A stretch of 64,000 bases of DNA, from positions 1-64,000 of the forward strand of contig JAQWMQ010000024.1 in the NCBI GenBank assembly GCA_029246705.1, read 5' to 3'. The notes beneath the pieces are model-generated. The model ran no database searches and was not told where the DNA came from. It worked only from the letters and a program-made list of their open reading frames with translations. Numbering within the stretch: the stretch's first letter is position 1; each line of letters opens with the position of its first letter. Origin of the DNA: Phycisphaerales bacterium (GTDB lineage Bacteria > Planctomycetota > Phycisphaerae > Phycisphaerales > SM1A02). Below, in pieces: positions 16,023 through 24,681 of this stretch. The position numbers and the translations under genes were made by a program.

Positions 16023-17198
16023 TCACGGCTCCGTGGGTCGGACGAAACCGAAGTTGTAGAAGGTGTTGTCACTGCCGGAGACTTCGATGAGATACATGTA
16101 TTCGGGATCGAGTGCCAGTGATGTCCCGAACGGGTTGATGCATATGTCGGTCTCATCGTTGTCGACATTGGGGCAGAAGTAGAATTCACTGAAGATCGGA
16201 GTCGTCGCGATGAGATCCCGACCGGTGTCGATGTAGTCGATTCGGGAGATCTGCGGAGTGGCCCAGCGCCCCTCGAGGACGGTGAAGAACCCGTTCAACT
16301 CGATGAGTTCGTCGACCTCAATACCGCAGTCGGATGAAGTGATCCCACTTCGCATCGCCAGCTGCGTTCTCGGGTGGAAGGCCAGCTCCGCATTCGCCAT
16401 GCCGCCGGGACAGAGGTGGCAGTAGCTCATCAGGGTCGATCGGGGCTGGGAGCAGTCGCCATTCCCGCAATTGTCCACCGGGGGCTCGAGTTCGTGGGTA
16501 TGCCCCGCACCGTAGTTGTGGCCCGTCTCGTGGGCGAAGACGAAGATGTCCCAGTTCTCCGTGCTCTCGCTGAGTGGCAGCGGGAAACTTCCGTCCAGGT
16601 CCGCCGAGATCGCATAGCCGTAGGTTTCCCAGCAGAGGACGTTGACCCATGCGATCCCGCCTCCGAGCGCACGTCCGCTGAGCATGTGTGCGAGGTTTCG
16701 ATCCACCGCTCCCATGTCACTGTTCCAGGCGTCCGTGAAGTCATAGAGCTGGTTCCTGGTGTCGGTCGCGTACCAGGGGTCCTCCCCCTCCCACATCCTG
16801 ACGTAGGAGATCTTCAGTCGTGATTGCACGTCGCGAACGAGAATGGTGTTGGTTGCCGCCACCAGTGTCGCCGCATAGGCGACCGCCTCGTCGATCGACC
16901 CTCCGAAGAGGTTCTGCAGGTATTCGGTGTCGCTGTCCAGTGCGATCCGATACTCGCTCAGGCCGGTTCCACCAAGTTGTTGCTGTTGCGTGCTCGTGAC
17001 CGTACCGAGGTCGGTGACCCCCGGCACTTCGAGCCCGCCTCCGCAGCTGAATTCCGACTTCGGCGCGAACTCCTCGGGAAGTGCGTCGAGGTCGTAGATG
17101 ATCGTCCGCCGATTCGGATCCTCGAGTTCGGTTGCGATCATGTACTTCCGGTCACGAATTCGAATCCACCCGTTGGAACTTCGCGGAGAGAGGCTCAA
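16023..17198 (-). CDS. Metzincin-type zinc metalloprotease, catalytic part (downstream of a frameshift)
   Basis: 391 codons open from TTG 17198. The zinc motif HETGHNYGAGH fits HExxHxxGxxH, and a Met-turn (LMSYCH) follows about 30 residues later, so this is an M12-like metzincin. Paired cysteines suggest an exported domain. The frame starts with LSLSPRSSNGWIRI, which is the continuation of the upstream lipoprotein-like frame (17195-17785) in the -1 frame; the upstream stop TGA overlaps this TTG by four bases. Extending this frame backwards reads DDSEVFLSLSPRSSNG, the kind of segment expected just after ...LEGKVTDL in the upstream frame. One missing base near 17210-17216 would therefore join the two. 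This may be a real mutation, a sequence error or a recoding event. Confidence 0.75.
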   Translation of the reverse strand: MSLSPRSSNGWIRIRDRKYMIATELEDPNRRTIIYDLDALPEEFAPKSEFSCGGGLEVPGVTDLGTVTSTQQQQLGGTGLSEYRIALDSDTEYLQNLFGGSIDEAVAYAATLVAATNTILVRDVQSRLKISYVRMWEGEDPWYATDTRNQLYDFTDAWNSDMGAVDRNLAHMLSGRALGGGIAWVNVLCWETYGYAISADLDGSFPLPLSESTENWDIFVFAHETGHNYGAGHTHELEPPVDNCGNGDCSQPRSTLMSYCHLCPGGMANAELAFHPRTQLAMRSGITSSDCGIEVDELIELNGFFTVLEGRWATPQISRIDYIDTGRDLIATTPIFSEFYFCPNVDNDETDICINPFGTSLALDPEYMYLIEVSGSDNTFYNFGFVRPTEP

Positions 17199-17785
17199 AA
17201 AGACTTCGGAATCATCAGGTCGGTGACCTTGCCCTCGAGCAGGACGAGATCCGGGCGATCAACCGGTCGGTCCTTGAGGACGCCCTTGCTCATCGTGGCC
17301 GAGACGATCGTGACGTCATCGGTGAAGACCTCGATCGGCTGGAGATCCAGTTTCAGGACGATTTCATCGCTCACCTGGATTGATTCGATGCGTGCGCCAC
17401 GACCTGCATCCGCTGCGATGGCGAGTCTCTGGTAGGCCAGGGGGTCGAAGTCCAGGCACATGACGCCGAAGGCATGAAGTGGGTGTGGAACATCAGAGGT
17501 GATGAGCGGGCTCGAGGTGAGAATCGGTGCGTGTCCCGCCACGCCTTCCATGCCACCGCCCAGGTCGGCCATGAGCCACGAGTCGACATCATCGGGGTCG
17601 GTCAGGATGCCCCAGGCGGCCGACTCATTCGCGCTCATGTCGAGGGTCGGTTGCGCCTGGTTCGCTGCCGCTTCGAGTGCGGTGTCGTTTGGCTCCACTT
17701 CCGGTTCGCCGCAGCCCGGAATCACCATGGCAAGCGTGATGAAAAGACCGCTGTAAGCCTTGAATGCCTGCTGTGTGCTGAGCAT
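17195..17785 (-). CDS. Lipoprotein-like N-terminal part of the same metalloprotease (frameshifted)
   Basis: 196 residues. The N-terminus (FITLAMVIPGC, Cys25) is a signal peptide with a slightly degenerate lipobox, so the protein is probably lipid-anchored or exported. The EVEPNDT segment that follows is common at the start of secreted pre-peptidase modules. The rest resembles the propeptide of secreted metalloproteases and stops at TGA 17197-17195 inside a TCTTTTTGA stretch. ATG 17785 is preferred over an ATG about 24 codons upstream because it places the signal peptide at the N-terminus. It is divergent from kinase 2 across an AT-rich 171-base gap. Confidence 0.65.
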   Translation of the reverse strand: MLSTQQAFKAYSGLFITLAMVIPGCGEPEVEPNDTALEAAANQAQPTLDMSANESAAWGILTDPDDVDSWLMADLGGGMEGVAGHAPILTSSPLITSDVPHPLHAFGVMCLDFDPLAYQRLAIAADAGRGARIESIQVSDEIVLKLDLQPIEVFTDDVTIVSATMSKGVLKDRPVDRPDLVLLEGKVTDLMIPKSF

Positions 17786-17944
17786 GGTTCTCTTCTTTTC
17801 TATTTTGGAAAACTTGGTTCCCCATCCACTTAAGCGTAAAAACTTCCTTCTTTGTGTCATCTTCTTCGACTTAATCTCAAATACATCCTCAGGGTGCGGA
17901 GAACGGATGCCCGAAGGCGGGCACCAATTCCCGTCTTTGGGGGG

Positions 17945-17950
17945 TATCTT
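17945..17950 (+). promoter_or_regulatory. -10 box of kinase 2, leaderless configuration
   Basis: TATCTT lies six bases before ATG 17957, as in kinase 1. There is no Shine-Dalgarno sequence between box and start. Confidence 0.5.
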
Positions 17951-17956
17951 GGTGTC

Positions 17957-20620
17957 ATGACAGACGGGCCCGATGACAGCATGCCTGAGGAACCCGGACC
18001 GACCATCGATCCTCCCGATCGTGGTTCTGGATTCAACGACTCGTTCAGAAAACCTCCTGGACTCGGTTCCGCACCGGGGGACTTCATCGGACCCTTCAAG
18101 ATCCTGCGAACGCTTGGTGAAGGCGGCTTCGGCGTGGTCTACCTCGCGGAGCAGACCGAGCCGGTGAAGCGCACCGTCGCCCTCAAGGTGATCAAGCCGG
18201 GAATGGACACGCGCGAGGTGATCGCGAGGTTCGAGGCGGAGCGCCAGGCGCTGGCCATGATGAATCACCCCGGAATAGCGAAGGTCTTCGAGGCGGGGGC
18301 CACCAGCGAAGGACGTCCATACTTCGTGATGGAATTCGTCAAGGGTGAGGACCTGACCACCTACTGCGACCGACACCGCCTGAACACCACCGATCGCCTC
18401 ACGATCTTCGCTTCGATCTGCGACGCGATCCAGCACGCCCACCAGAAGGGCGTGATCCATCGTGATCTCAAACCCGGCAACATCCTCGTGACCATCGACG
18501 CGCGCGACCAGCCACAGCCTATGGTCATCGACTTCGGCATCGCGAAGGCGACCGCCCAGGCCCTGACCGAACGCACGCTCTACACCGAGCAGGGTCAGAT
18601 GATCGGCACCCCGAGCTACATGAGCCCGGAACAGGCCGAGATGAGTGCGGTCGATGTCGACACGCGAAGCGATGTCTACTCGCTTGGCGTCATTCTCTAC
18701 GAACTGCTCTCCGGTCATCTTCCGTTCGACCCGAAGGATCTTCGTGAGGCGGGATTCGCGGAGATCCAGCGGATCATCCGGGAGGAGGATCCGCCCCGGC
18801 CGAGCACCAAGCTCACGACGACGTCCGGGGAGGATGCGACCCGTATCGCCGAGGCCCGCAAGACGAAACTCGCTGAATTGCAGTCCACGCTGCGACGAGA
18901 GTTGGAGTGGATTCCGCTGAAGGCGCTTCGCAAGGAACGCACCGAGCGGTACGGGTCCGCGGAGGCACTGGCCGAGGATGTCCGTCGGTACCTCGTGGGT
19001 GATCCGCTCGAAGCCGGCCCGGAGTCGAGTGCCTACCGGTTGAAGAAGCTCATTCGCAGGAACAAGGGGCCGTTCATTGCGGCGGCCCTGGTCGCGATCG
19101 CGCTGATGGCCGGGATCATCGGAACCACGATCTTCGCGGTGAAATCCATGGAGAACGCCCGTCTCGCGGAGGAGAAGGCTCGCGAAGCGGAAATCGAGGC
19201 GACCCGGGCGAATGCCACCCGGGACTTCGTCGCCACCATGCTCTCCTCCGTCGATCCATCGATTGCACAGGGAATGGACACCGCCCTGGTCGAACAGGTG
19301 CTCGCCAATGCCGCGGGCTCGGTGGGCACCGAGTTCGAGTCGATGCCCCTGGTCGAGGCGGATGTTCGAAGCGTCATCGGAAACACCTACCAGGCTCTCG
19401 GGCGCTTTGACCTTGCCGAAGAGCATGTCGAGCGGACCCGGGAACTTCGCCAATCGACTCTTGGTCCCTCTCATCCGGCCACCCTCGAGGCGATGAACAG
19501 TCTCGTGGTGCTCCTGTACTCGCAGGGCGACCTCGCGGGGGCCTCGGTCCATGCACTCGGAGTCCTCGAGGCGAATCGCGTGAATCTTGGTTCAGATCAC
19601 CCCGACACGCTGGATGCAATCAACAACCTCGGCCTTCTCCTCAATGCACAAGGGAAACCGGATGAGGCCGAACCCTATTACCGAGAGGCGCTCGAGACCC
19701 GCCGTCGTCTCAACGGTGATGATGATCCGGACACCCTGGTTTCAATCAACAACATGGGAGCCTTCTGCTACCGGCAGGGAAGGATCGATGAAGCCGAGGC
19801 CTTCTGGACCGAGGCTCTCGAGACCCGACTGCGCGTACTGGGGGAATCTCACCCCGACACCCTGATCTCACAGAACAACCTGGGCTTCCTGCACGAGAGT
19901 CTTGGTCGATATGCGCAGGCGGAACCCTTCTATGCGCGTTCACTCGCCGGCAGTCGGGAAGTCCTCGGTGATCGTCATCCGGACACGCTCGTCTCGATCA
20001 GCAACATGGGCTCCCTCTACGAGAAGCTCGAGCGGGTCGAGGAGGCGGAGTCCGCGTACCGGGAGGCGCTTGCCGGTTTCCGTGAGGAACTCGGTGACGA
20101 ACATGCGAGCACCCTCCGAACGATCAACAACCTCGGGAAACTCCGCATGGAGTCGGGGGGGGTCGACGAAGCGCGAGCTCTCTTCGATGAAGCCCTCGAG
20201 ACCCGACGCCGGGTCTTCGGTCACGACCATCCGGACACCATCGGTTCAATGAGCAATCTCGCCGTCCTCCTGCGACGTACCGGCGAACTGGAGCAGGCCG
20301 AGGAACTCTCCCGCGCAACGGTCGAATCCGCACGGAACGCGCTTCCGCCCGGTCACCCTGAACTCGGGTCGTACCTGCTCGAGCATGGCAGGACCAACCA
20401 CCAGATGGAACGCTTCGACCAGGCCGCGTCGTTGGTGATCGAGTCCCACGAGATCGTCGAATCCTCACTGGGAACGGAGCATCCCCTGACGCTTTCGATC
20501 ATCAGGCAACTGGTGGTGATCCACGACGACTGGCATGCATCAGAGCCCGAAGGCGGGCATGATGCGAAGGCCGCGGTCTATCGTGGAATGCTCGATGATC
20601 CCGCTGCGGTCGACGGCTGA
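17957..20620 (+). CDS. Membrane Hanks-type Ser/Thr kinase with TPR arm (kinase 2)
   Basis: 887 residues. A short tail with PGPTI (Thr16) is followed by a complete kinase domain: glycine loop GEGGFG 54-59, K77, HRD 168-170, DFG 192-194, activation segment ending GTPSYMSPEQ. A single transmembrane helix lies near 366-390 (FIAAALVAIALMAGIIGTTIF). The C-terminal half is about eight TPR units of about 42 residues, each with a HPDTL-type motif (SDHPDTLDAINNLG, ESHPDTLISQNNLG, DRHPDTLVSISNMG). This fits the TPR_10/TPR_12 type and suggests protein binding on the far side of the membrane. It is divergent from the metalloprotease. Its kinase and membrane parts are near copies of kinase 1, while the C-terminal arms differ. 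Confidence 0.92.
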   Translation: MTDGPDDSMPEEPGPTIDPPDRGSGFNDSFRKPPGLGSAPGDFIGPFKILRTLGEGGFGVVYLAEQTEPVKRTVALKVIKPGMDTREVIARFEAERQALAMMNHPGIAKVFEAGATSEGRPYFVMEFVKGEDLTTYCDRHRLNTTDRLTIFASICDAIQHAHQKGVIHRDLKPGNILVTIDARDQPQPMVIDFGIAKATAQALTERTLYTEQGQMIGTPSYMSPEQAEMSAVDVDTRSDVYSLGVILYELLSGHLPFDPKDLREAGFAEIQRIIREEDPPRPSTKLTTTSGEDATRIAEARKTKLAELQSTLRRELEWIPLKALRKERTERYGSAEALAEDVRRYLVGDPLEAGPESSAYRLKKLIRRNKGPFIAAALVAIALMAGIIGTTIFAVKSMENARLAEEKAREAEIEATRANATRDFVATMLSSVDPSIAQGMDTALVEQVLANAAGSVGTEFESMPLVEADVRSVIGNTYQALGRFDLAEEHVERTRELRQSTLGPSHPATLEAMNSLVVLLYSQGDLAGASVHALGVLEANRVNLGSDHPDTLDAINNLGLLLNAQGKPDEAEPYYREALETRRRLNGDDDPDTLVSINNMGAFCYRQGRIDEAEAFWTEALETRLRVLGESHPDTLISQNNLGFLHESLGRYAQAEPFYARSLAGSREVLGDRHPDTLVSISNMGSLYEKLERVEEAESAYREALAGFREELGDEHASTLRTINNLGKLRMESGGVDEARALFDEALETRRRVFGHDHPDTIGSMSNLAVLLRRTGELEQAEELSRATVESARNALPPGHPELGSYLLEHGRTNHQMERFDQAASLVIESHEIVESSLGTEHPLTLSIIRQLVVIHDDWHASEPEGGHDAKAAVYRGMLDDPAAVDG

Positions 20621-20622
20621 CA

Positions 20623-23600
20623 TCATTCGACTTCGACCGGCACCAGCCCGATCGAGGTCTGCAGTGAATACCCACACACGCACCCCGAACTCGACTCCGG
20701 AATGAGCGCCATGCCCTGGGCGGGAATGACGTTGACCCAGCAGCCCTGACGGCTGGCCTGGGTGAGTTTCTCCGGGGTGCCGCTGCCGGAGGTGAGCTCC
20801 AGCACCGCGGGGTTGCCGTCACGGAAGAAGAGGCAGTTGTACGAGGCGGAGATCGTCCCGCAGCCGGATCGCGACTTCAGGTAGAAGTCGTTCCCGCCGG
20901 AGGGGTTCACTTCCTCGCCGGTCACGAGGTCGTAGGCGTGCGGTTCGGCGATGAGGATCCCGTCCAGCAGTACCGGGTGGTGAACCTGTTCCCCGTGATC
21001 GCCGCCGGTGCCGGCGCGGTTGTTGGCATGGTCGGCACGCCAGAGTTCGCGTCCGGTCGCTGGGTCGTGGGCGGCGACGTGGTAGCGGTTGCGTTCGACG
21101 TCGTTGGTGCAGCCGACCAGGGCGACCTGTTCCGGTCCCATCGCCACGAAGACCGAGTGCTTGAAGCGCCCACCCTCGATCGGAACCCGCCAGAGTCGAC
21201 GGCCCTTCTTCAGGTCGATCGCGACCAGGTCCAGCGGACCGCGCTGGAGGTCCTCGAGCGTGACCCGACCGTCGTGTTTCTCGAGTGCGGGATCGGCGCG
21301 GCTTTCCAGGAAGATGATCCGTCCGTCACGGACCGCGATGGTCGAATTGACGATCACGCCTTCACGGTAGACCCAGTCGACCTTGCCGGTCGGTCGGTCG
21401 ATCGAGAAGAGCGCGCGACTGGTCGCCAGGGGTTCGTTCTCCGAATACTGATCGACCACCGCAACGCGATTCTGTTCCAGTCGTGCGGTTCCCGGCAGGG
21501 CTGCGGTTCCCAGCAGTCGGGCGCCGTCCAGGGCGAGCCAGCCCCATTCGCAGCGTGGTCGCGGGTCGCCGACCGGACCGCAGGCCTCCCGGGCGCGAAG
21601 TGGAACCTCGTGCCGCGCGACGATCGAGCCGTCGGTGGTGTCCAGGGTGTAGGCAAGATCCCCGGCGGCGGCGAAGAGTCCGGTCGGGCCGAGCGCCCAC
21701 CAGCCGCCGTCGTAGGGCGCTCCGGTTCGGGTGAACCCCGGCAGGGGCGTCGACCAGAGTTCAAGGCCGTTGTAGGCATCGACGCCGATCACGATGTCGT
21801 TGCCCGGGATGAACAGGCGACCGCCTCCGGCCAGGCTTGCGGTGGTGCGCAGGTGGCGATCGACCATGCGTCCGGCACCCGGTCCCCCGAACCAACGAAG
21901 TGCATACGTGTCGGTCAGGGTGGTGTCGTTGCTGTTGGTGGTGTTCGCGGCATCGGCGTAGGCATGGGTCCAGTCGCCCACGCCCTCGAGCGGCTTTCGC
22001 CGCCAGGCCGTCAGGCCGTCGACCTGCAGTGGTTCGAAGTTCTCGAGTGCGGTCTCGACTTCGACGTCACCGCCGATGATCAAAAGTCCGCCGTCCGGTC
22101 GGACCAGGCGTCCGCTGGCGAGGAGATCCTCCTTCGATGTGGGCGTCCCGGCGTCCAGTCCGCTTCCAAGGATCACCACGTTGGCGATGGCATCGATCCC
22201 CATCGCTCCGGGTTCTGCCTGCAGCACCGCGACTCCGTCGCCGTAGACACCGGCGGCAAGCACCTGGTCCCTGAGCATCCGGGCACGTCTTTCGTCGGGT
22301 TCCACCATGATCACGTGGAGTCGAAGTTCGTCCGCGAGTGCAAGGCCTCGTTCGGCATCGGTGGGTTCGACCATGATCGCGATGCCGCGGTCCATCCCAT
22401 GTGCGCTGATCAGCGCGGCAAGTCCGGGTTCGAGTTCCCGTCGTCGCAGGTTCGGCGCAGCGTTCGGTGCTTTGGTGCCATCGCCGTCACCGAAGCAGTG
22501 AAGGCTGCCACGGTCGGTCGAGACCAGCAGGTTCCCACCGGCGATCGCGAGCCCCAGCGGGCGACCATCCACGGGATGCTCCCTGAGTTCATCGCCGGTT
22601 CGAGCCGATACCAGATGCACCCGGTCGTGCCCGCCGATGACCAGGGTGCCGTCGGCGAGGGCCAGGCTGCATGCGGTCAACTGCTTCCGCCAGAGCCTGC
22701 ATGCCTCCAGTTCATCCTGCAATGCACGCAGCCGCTCCGCGGTCGCTTCCAGTTCTATGGTGATCGGTTCGCCGCTCTCCCGACGCGTGAGCAGGTCGCC
22801 ATGCAGGCGTTCCAGCTTGGCGCGCTCCTCGAGCACGGCCCGAAGACGATCACGGTCGATCGCCGTGACGGTGTCCTGCCGGGCAAGGATGACCAGGTCC
22901 TCGACCACGATGCCGTGCTCTGCATCGAAGCCGGCCACCGTCTCGCGGGAACTCTGGTCGGCGACACTGAGTTGGCCTCGACTTCCCGGCCCGGTGAGCA
23001 GTTCGTCCTCGACCAGGATCGCGAAGGTGCCACCGGGGCCCTCGAATCGTCCGAGGTTCCTGCCGTCACCACGACCGAGCATGACCGGGGAGGTTCGTCC
23101 CGTCGGCACGAAGAGCCGCGTCGGTGATGCAAGGAGATAGCCTTGCGGAGAGATGCCCGGAAGTTCCACCCGCCACAGTGTCTCCCCGGTTCGGGCATCA
23201 AGCGTCGTCGCCCAGGTGCCGAACTTGGGGAACAGGCCGCTGGTGATGCTCACCCGCCCTCGATCGAGCACCGGTCCGGTCCGGGGCGGCCACGCCGAGA
23301 TCAGTCGTCCATTGCCCACGACCTTCCGGTCATCGGGAGCGAGTTGCCTCGTCCATTCGACCGCGCCGTCTGCAAGCCTCACCCTGCGCAGCGTGCCGTC
23401 GTCACTGCCGAAGAGGACGCCGTCACCGTCGATCACGGGTGCGAACCGCACGGGACCGTTGGTTGCGTGGCGCCAGAGAAGCTCGCCGGTGGACAGGTCC
23501 AGGCAGCGCACGTGATCGTCCGCTGAAGATCCGTAGAGAACGACGGTCCCGTCCGATACCGGGTGAAAGCATTCATCGAAGACCACACGGGGGACGATCT

Positions 23601-24570
23601 CGTCGATCTCCTGCCAGAAGGAACTTCTGGCAGGTTCAGGCCATGAAGGTCGAGGTGGTGTCATGGCTTCGTGCCGCCAGCGCTCGGTCAGATGGTCATC
23701 GAGTGCTTCGGGGGTCGCGCCACTTCGTCTTGCATCGCGGCGATACGTGGGCCAGCCGGTCACCGTCTCCTCGGGAAGCAGCACCAGTTCGTCCTCGGGT
23801 GTCTCCGGTACCGGGAAGAGGCCAGCCAGTCGTCCATTGAGTCCGGCGATCTCGTTCGACTCGAGCGCGACGTCATAAAGTGCCACCGAGTGAAGCCCCC
23901 CGACGAGGCTGTAGCGCGAATCGTCGTCGGTGTAGGCGCCAAGCGCGATGGTCGTTCGTTCGGGCCAGCGTACCGACCCCTTCTCCGCGAATGATTCGCT
24001 GTCCAGCATGCCGTCCAGGTACAGCCGCATCCTTCTTCCGTCCCAGGTCGCGGAGACGTGGTGCCACCGTCCGGTCTCGAGTCGTGCCTTGGAGAAGAGA
24101 TAGGTGATCTTCTCGTCGCCCTCGTCTCCGACCAGGCCCATGAAGAACCGTTCGCCGCTGATCCCGGTCACCCAGCCACGCTCGTGTGCACCGTTGTCCT
24201 GGATCGCGCTGAAGAGACCCGCCCAGTCCCGAGGCTGGTCGATACGAACCCACGCGGCGATCGAGAAGGCGTCGCCCGGCAGAAGGGTCGATGGGTCGAC
24301 GTCCACGGCAAGGTCGAGCTTTCGCGCTCCCGGGCCCAATCGCACCGACTGGAGTGCGCCCTCGCCGGTGAAGTCCAGACCGCCCTTGAGAAGTCGAAGA
24401 TCAAGCTCGCCATGTTGATCGGAGATGACCCCCCCCGTGAAGTCGGTCTCTTCGAATCTCCATGCCGCCACCGGAGTTCTCTCGAGGAATTCCTGTTTTC
24501 GGTCGATCTGGTCCTGACCGGCTCCGGCTTGAACGAGGATCATCAACGGCATGAGCAGGCTGCAATGCAT
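20623..24570 (-). CDS. Giant secreted LamG + PQQ-propeller protein with embedded Rossmann-like segment
   Basis: 1315 residues with a short signal-like N-terminus (LLMPLMILVQAGAGQ). Residues about 25-250 resemble a LamG/concanavalin fold (FSIAAWVRIDQPRDW, GRWHHVSATWDGRRMRLYLDG). From about 275 to 690 there are PQQ-like propeller blades (CLDLSTGELLWRHAT, LDARTGETLWRVELPG), interrupted near 573-630 by a charged coiled-coil. Residues about 710-845 read like a methyltransferase-type Rossmann segment (GIAIMVEP, LRLHVIMVEPDERRARMLRDQ). A second propeller and a Cys-rich end follow (GCGTISASYNC, GCVCGY). The start is supported by TACGGT (24582-24577) six bases before ATG, a leaderless layout. It is divergent from kinase 3 and its stop is 2 bases from kinase 2's stop. 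Role unknown; probably cell-surface carbohydrate or polymer handling. Confidence 0.75.
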   Translation of the reverse strand: MHCSLLMPLMILVQAGAGQDQIDRKQEFLERTPVAAWRFEETDFTGGVISDQHGELDLRLLKGGLDFTGEGALQSVRLGPGARKLDLAVDVDPSTLLPGDAFSIAAWVRIDQPRDWAGLFSAIQDNGAHERGWVTGISGERFFMGLVGDEGDEKITYLFSKARLETGRWHHVSATWDGRRMRLYLDGMLDSESFAEKGSVRWPERTTIALGAYTDDDSRYSLVGGLHSVALYDVALESNEIAGLNGRLAGLFPVPETPEDELVLLPEETVTGWPTYRRDARRSGATPEALDDHLTERWRHEAMTPPRPSWPEPARSSFWQEIDEIVPRVVFDECFHPVSDGTVVLYGSSADDHVRCLDLSTGELLWRHATNGPVRFAPVIDGDGVLFGSDDGTLRRVRLADGAVEWTRQLAPDDRKVVGNGRLISAWPPRTGPVLDRGRVSITSGLFPKFGTWATTLDARTGETLWRVELPGISPQGYLLASPTRLFVPTGRTSPVMLGRGDGRNLGRFEGPGGTFAILVEDELLTGPGSRGQLSVADQSSRETVAGFDAEHGIVVEDLVILARQDTVTAIDRDRLRAVLEERAKLERLHGDLLTRRESGEPITIELEATAERLRALQDELEACRLWRKQLTACSLALADGTLVIGGHDRVHLVSARTGDELREHPVDGRPLGLAIAGGNLLVSTDRGSLHCFGDGDGTKAPNAAPNLRRRELEPGLAALISAHGMDRGIAIMVEPTDAERGLALADELRLHVIMVEPDERRARMLRDQVLAAGVYGDGVAVLQAEPGAMGIDAIANVVILGSGLDAGTPTSKEDLLASGRLVRPDGGLLIIGGDVEVETALENFEPLQVDGLTAWRRKPLEGVGDWTHAYADAANTTNSNDTTLTDTYALRWFGGPGAGRMVDRHLRTTASLAGGGRLFIPGNDIVIGVDAYNGLELWSTPLPGFTRTGAPYDGGWWALGPTGLFAAAGDLAYTLDTTDGSIVARHEVPLRAREACGPVGDPRPRCEWGWLALDGARLLGTAALPGTARLEQNRVAVVDQYSENEPLATSRALFSIDRPTGKVDWVYREGVIVNSTIAVRDGRIIFLESRADPALEKHDGRVTLEDLQRGPLDLVAIDLKKGRRLWRVPIEGGRFKHSVFVAMGPEQVALVGCTNDVERNRYHVAAHDPATGRELWRADHANNRAGTGGDHGEQVHHPVLLDGILIAEPHAYDLVTGEEVNPSGGNDFYLKSRSGCGTISASYNCLFFRDGNPAVLELTSGSGTPEKLTQASRQGCWVNVIPAQGMALIPESSSGCVCGYSLQTSIGLVPVEVE

Positions 24571-24576
24571 GTCCTG

Positions 24577-24582
24577 ACCGTA
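24577..24582 (-). promoter_or_regulatory. -10 box of LamG/PQQ gene, leaderless configuration
   Basis: TACGGT on the - strand, six bases before ATG 24570. Confidence 0.4.
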
Positions 24583-24640
24583 CTCCTTCCCTGCCCCGCA
24601 GCCAAGTCTCTTCCCGGCTTGCCAGTTCGACTCATAGGAC

Positions 24641-24646
24641 TAGAGT
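24641..24646 (+). promoter_or_regulatory. -10 box of kinase 3
   Basis: TAGAGT predicts a transcript start near 24653 and a leader of about 30 bases before ATG 24682. Confidence 0.4.
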
Positions 24647-24681
24647 GGTGCACAACACCCCCGGCCCGCCTGAGAGCCCCA

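Noticed and set aside
17786-19552. Open frame upstream of the protease N-terminus on the - strand
   Set aside because: It is the antisense of kinase 2. The protease begins at ATG 17785 with its signal peptide.
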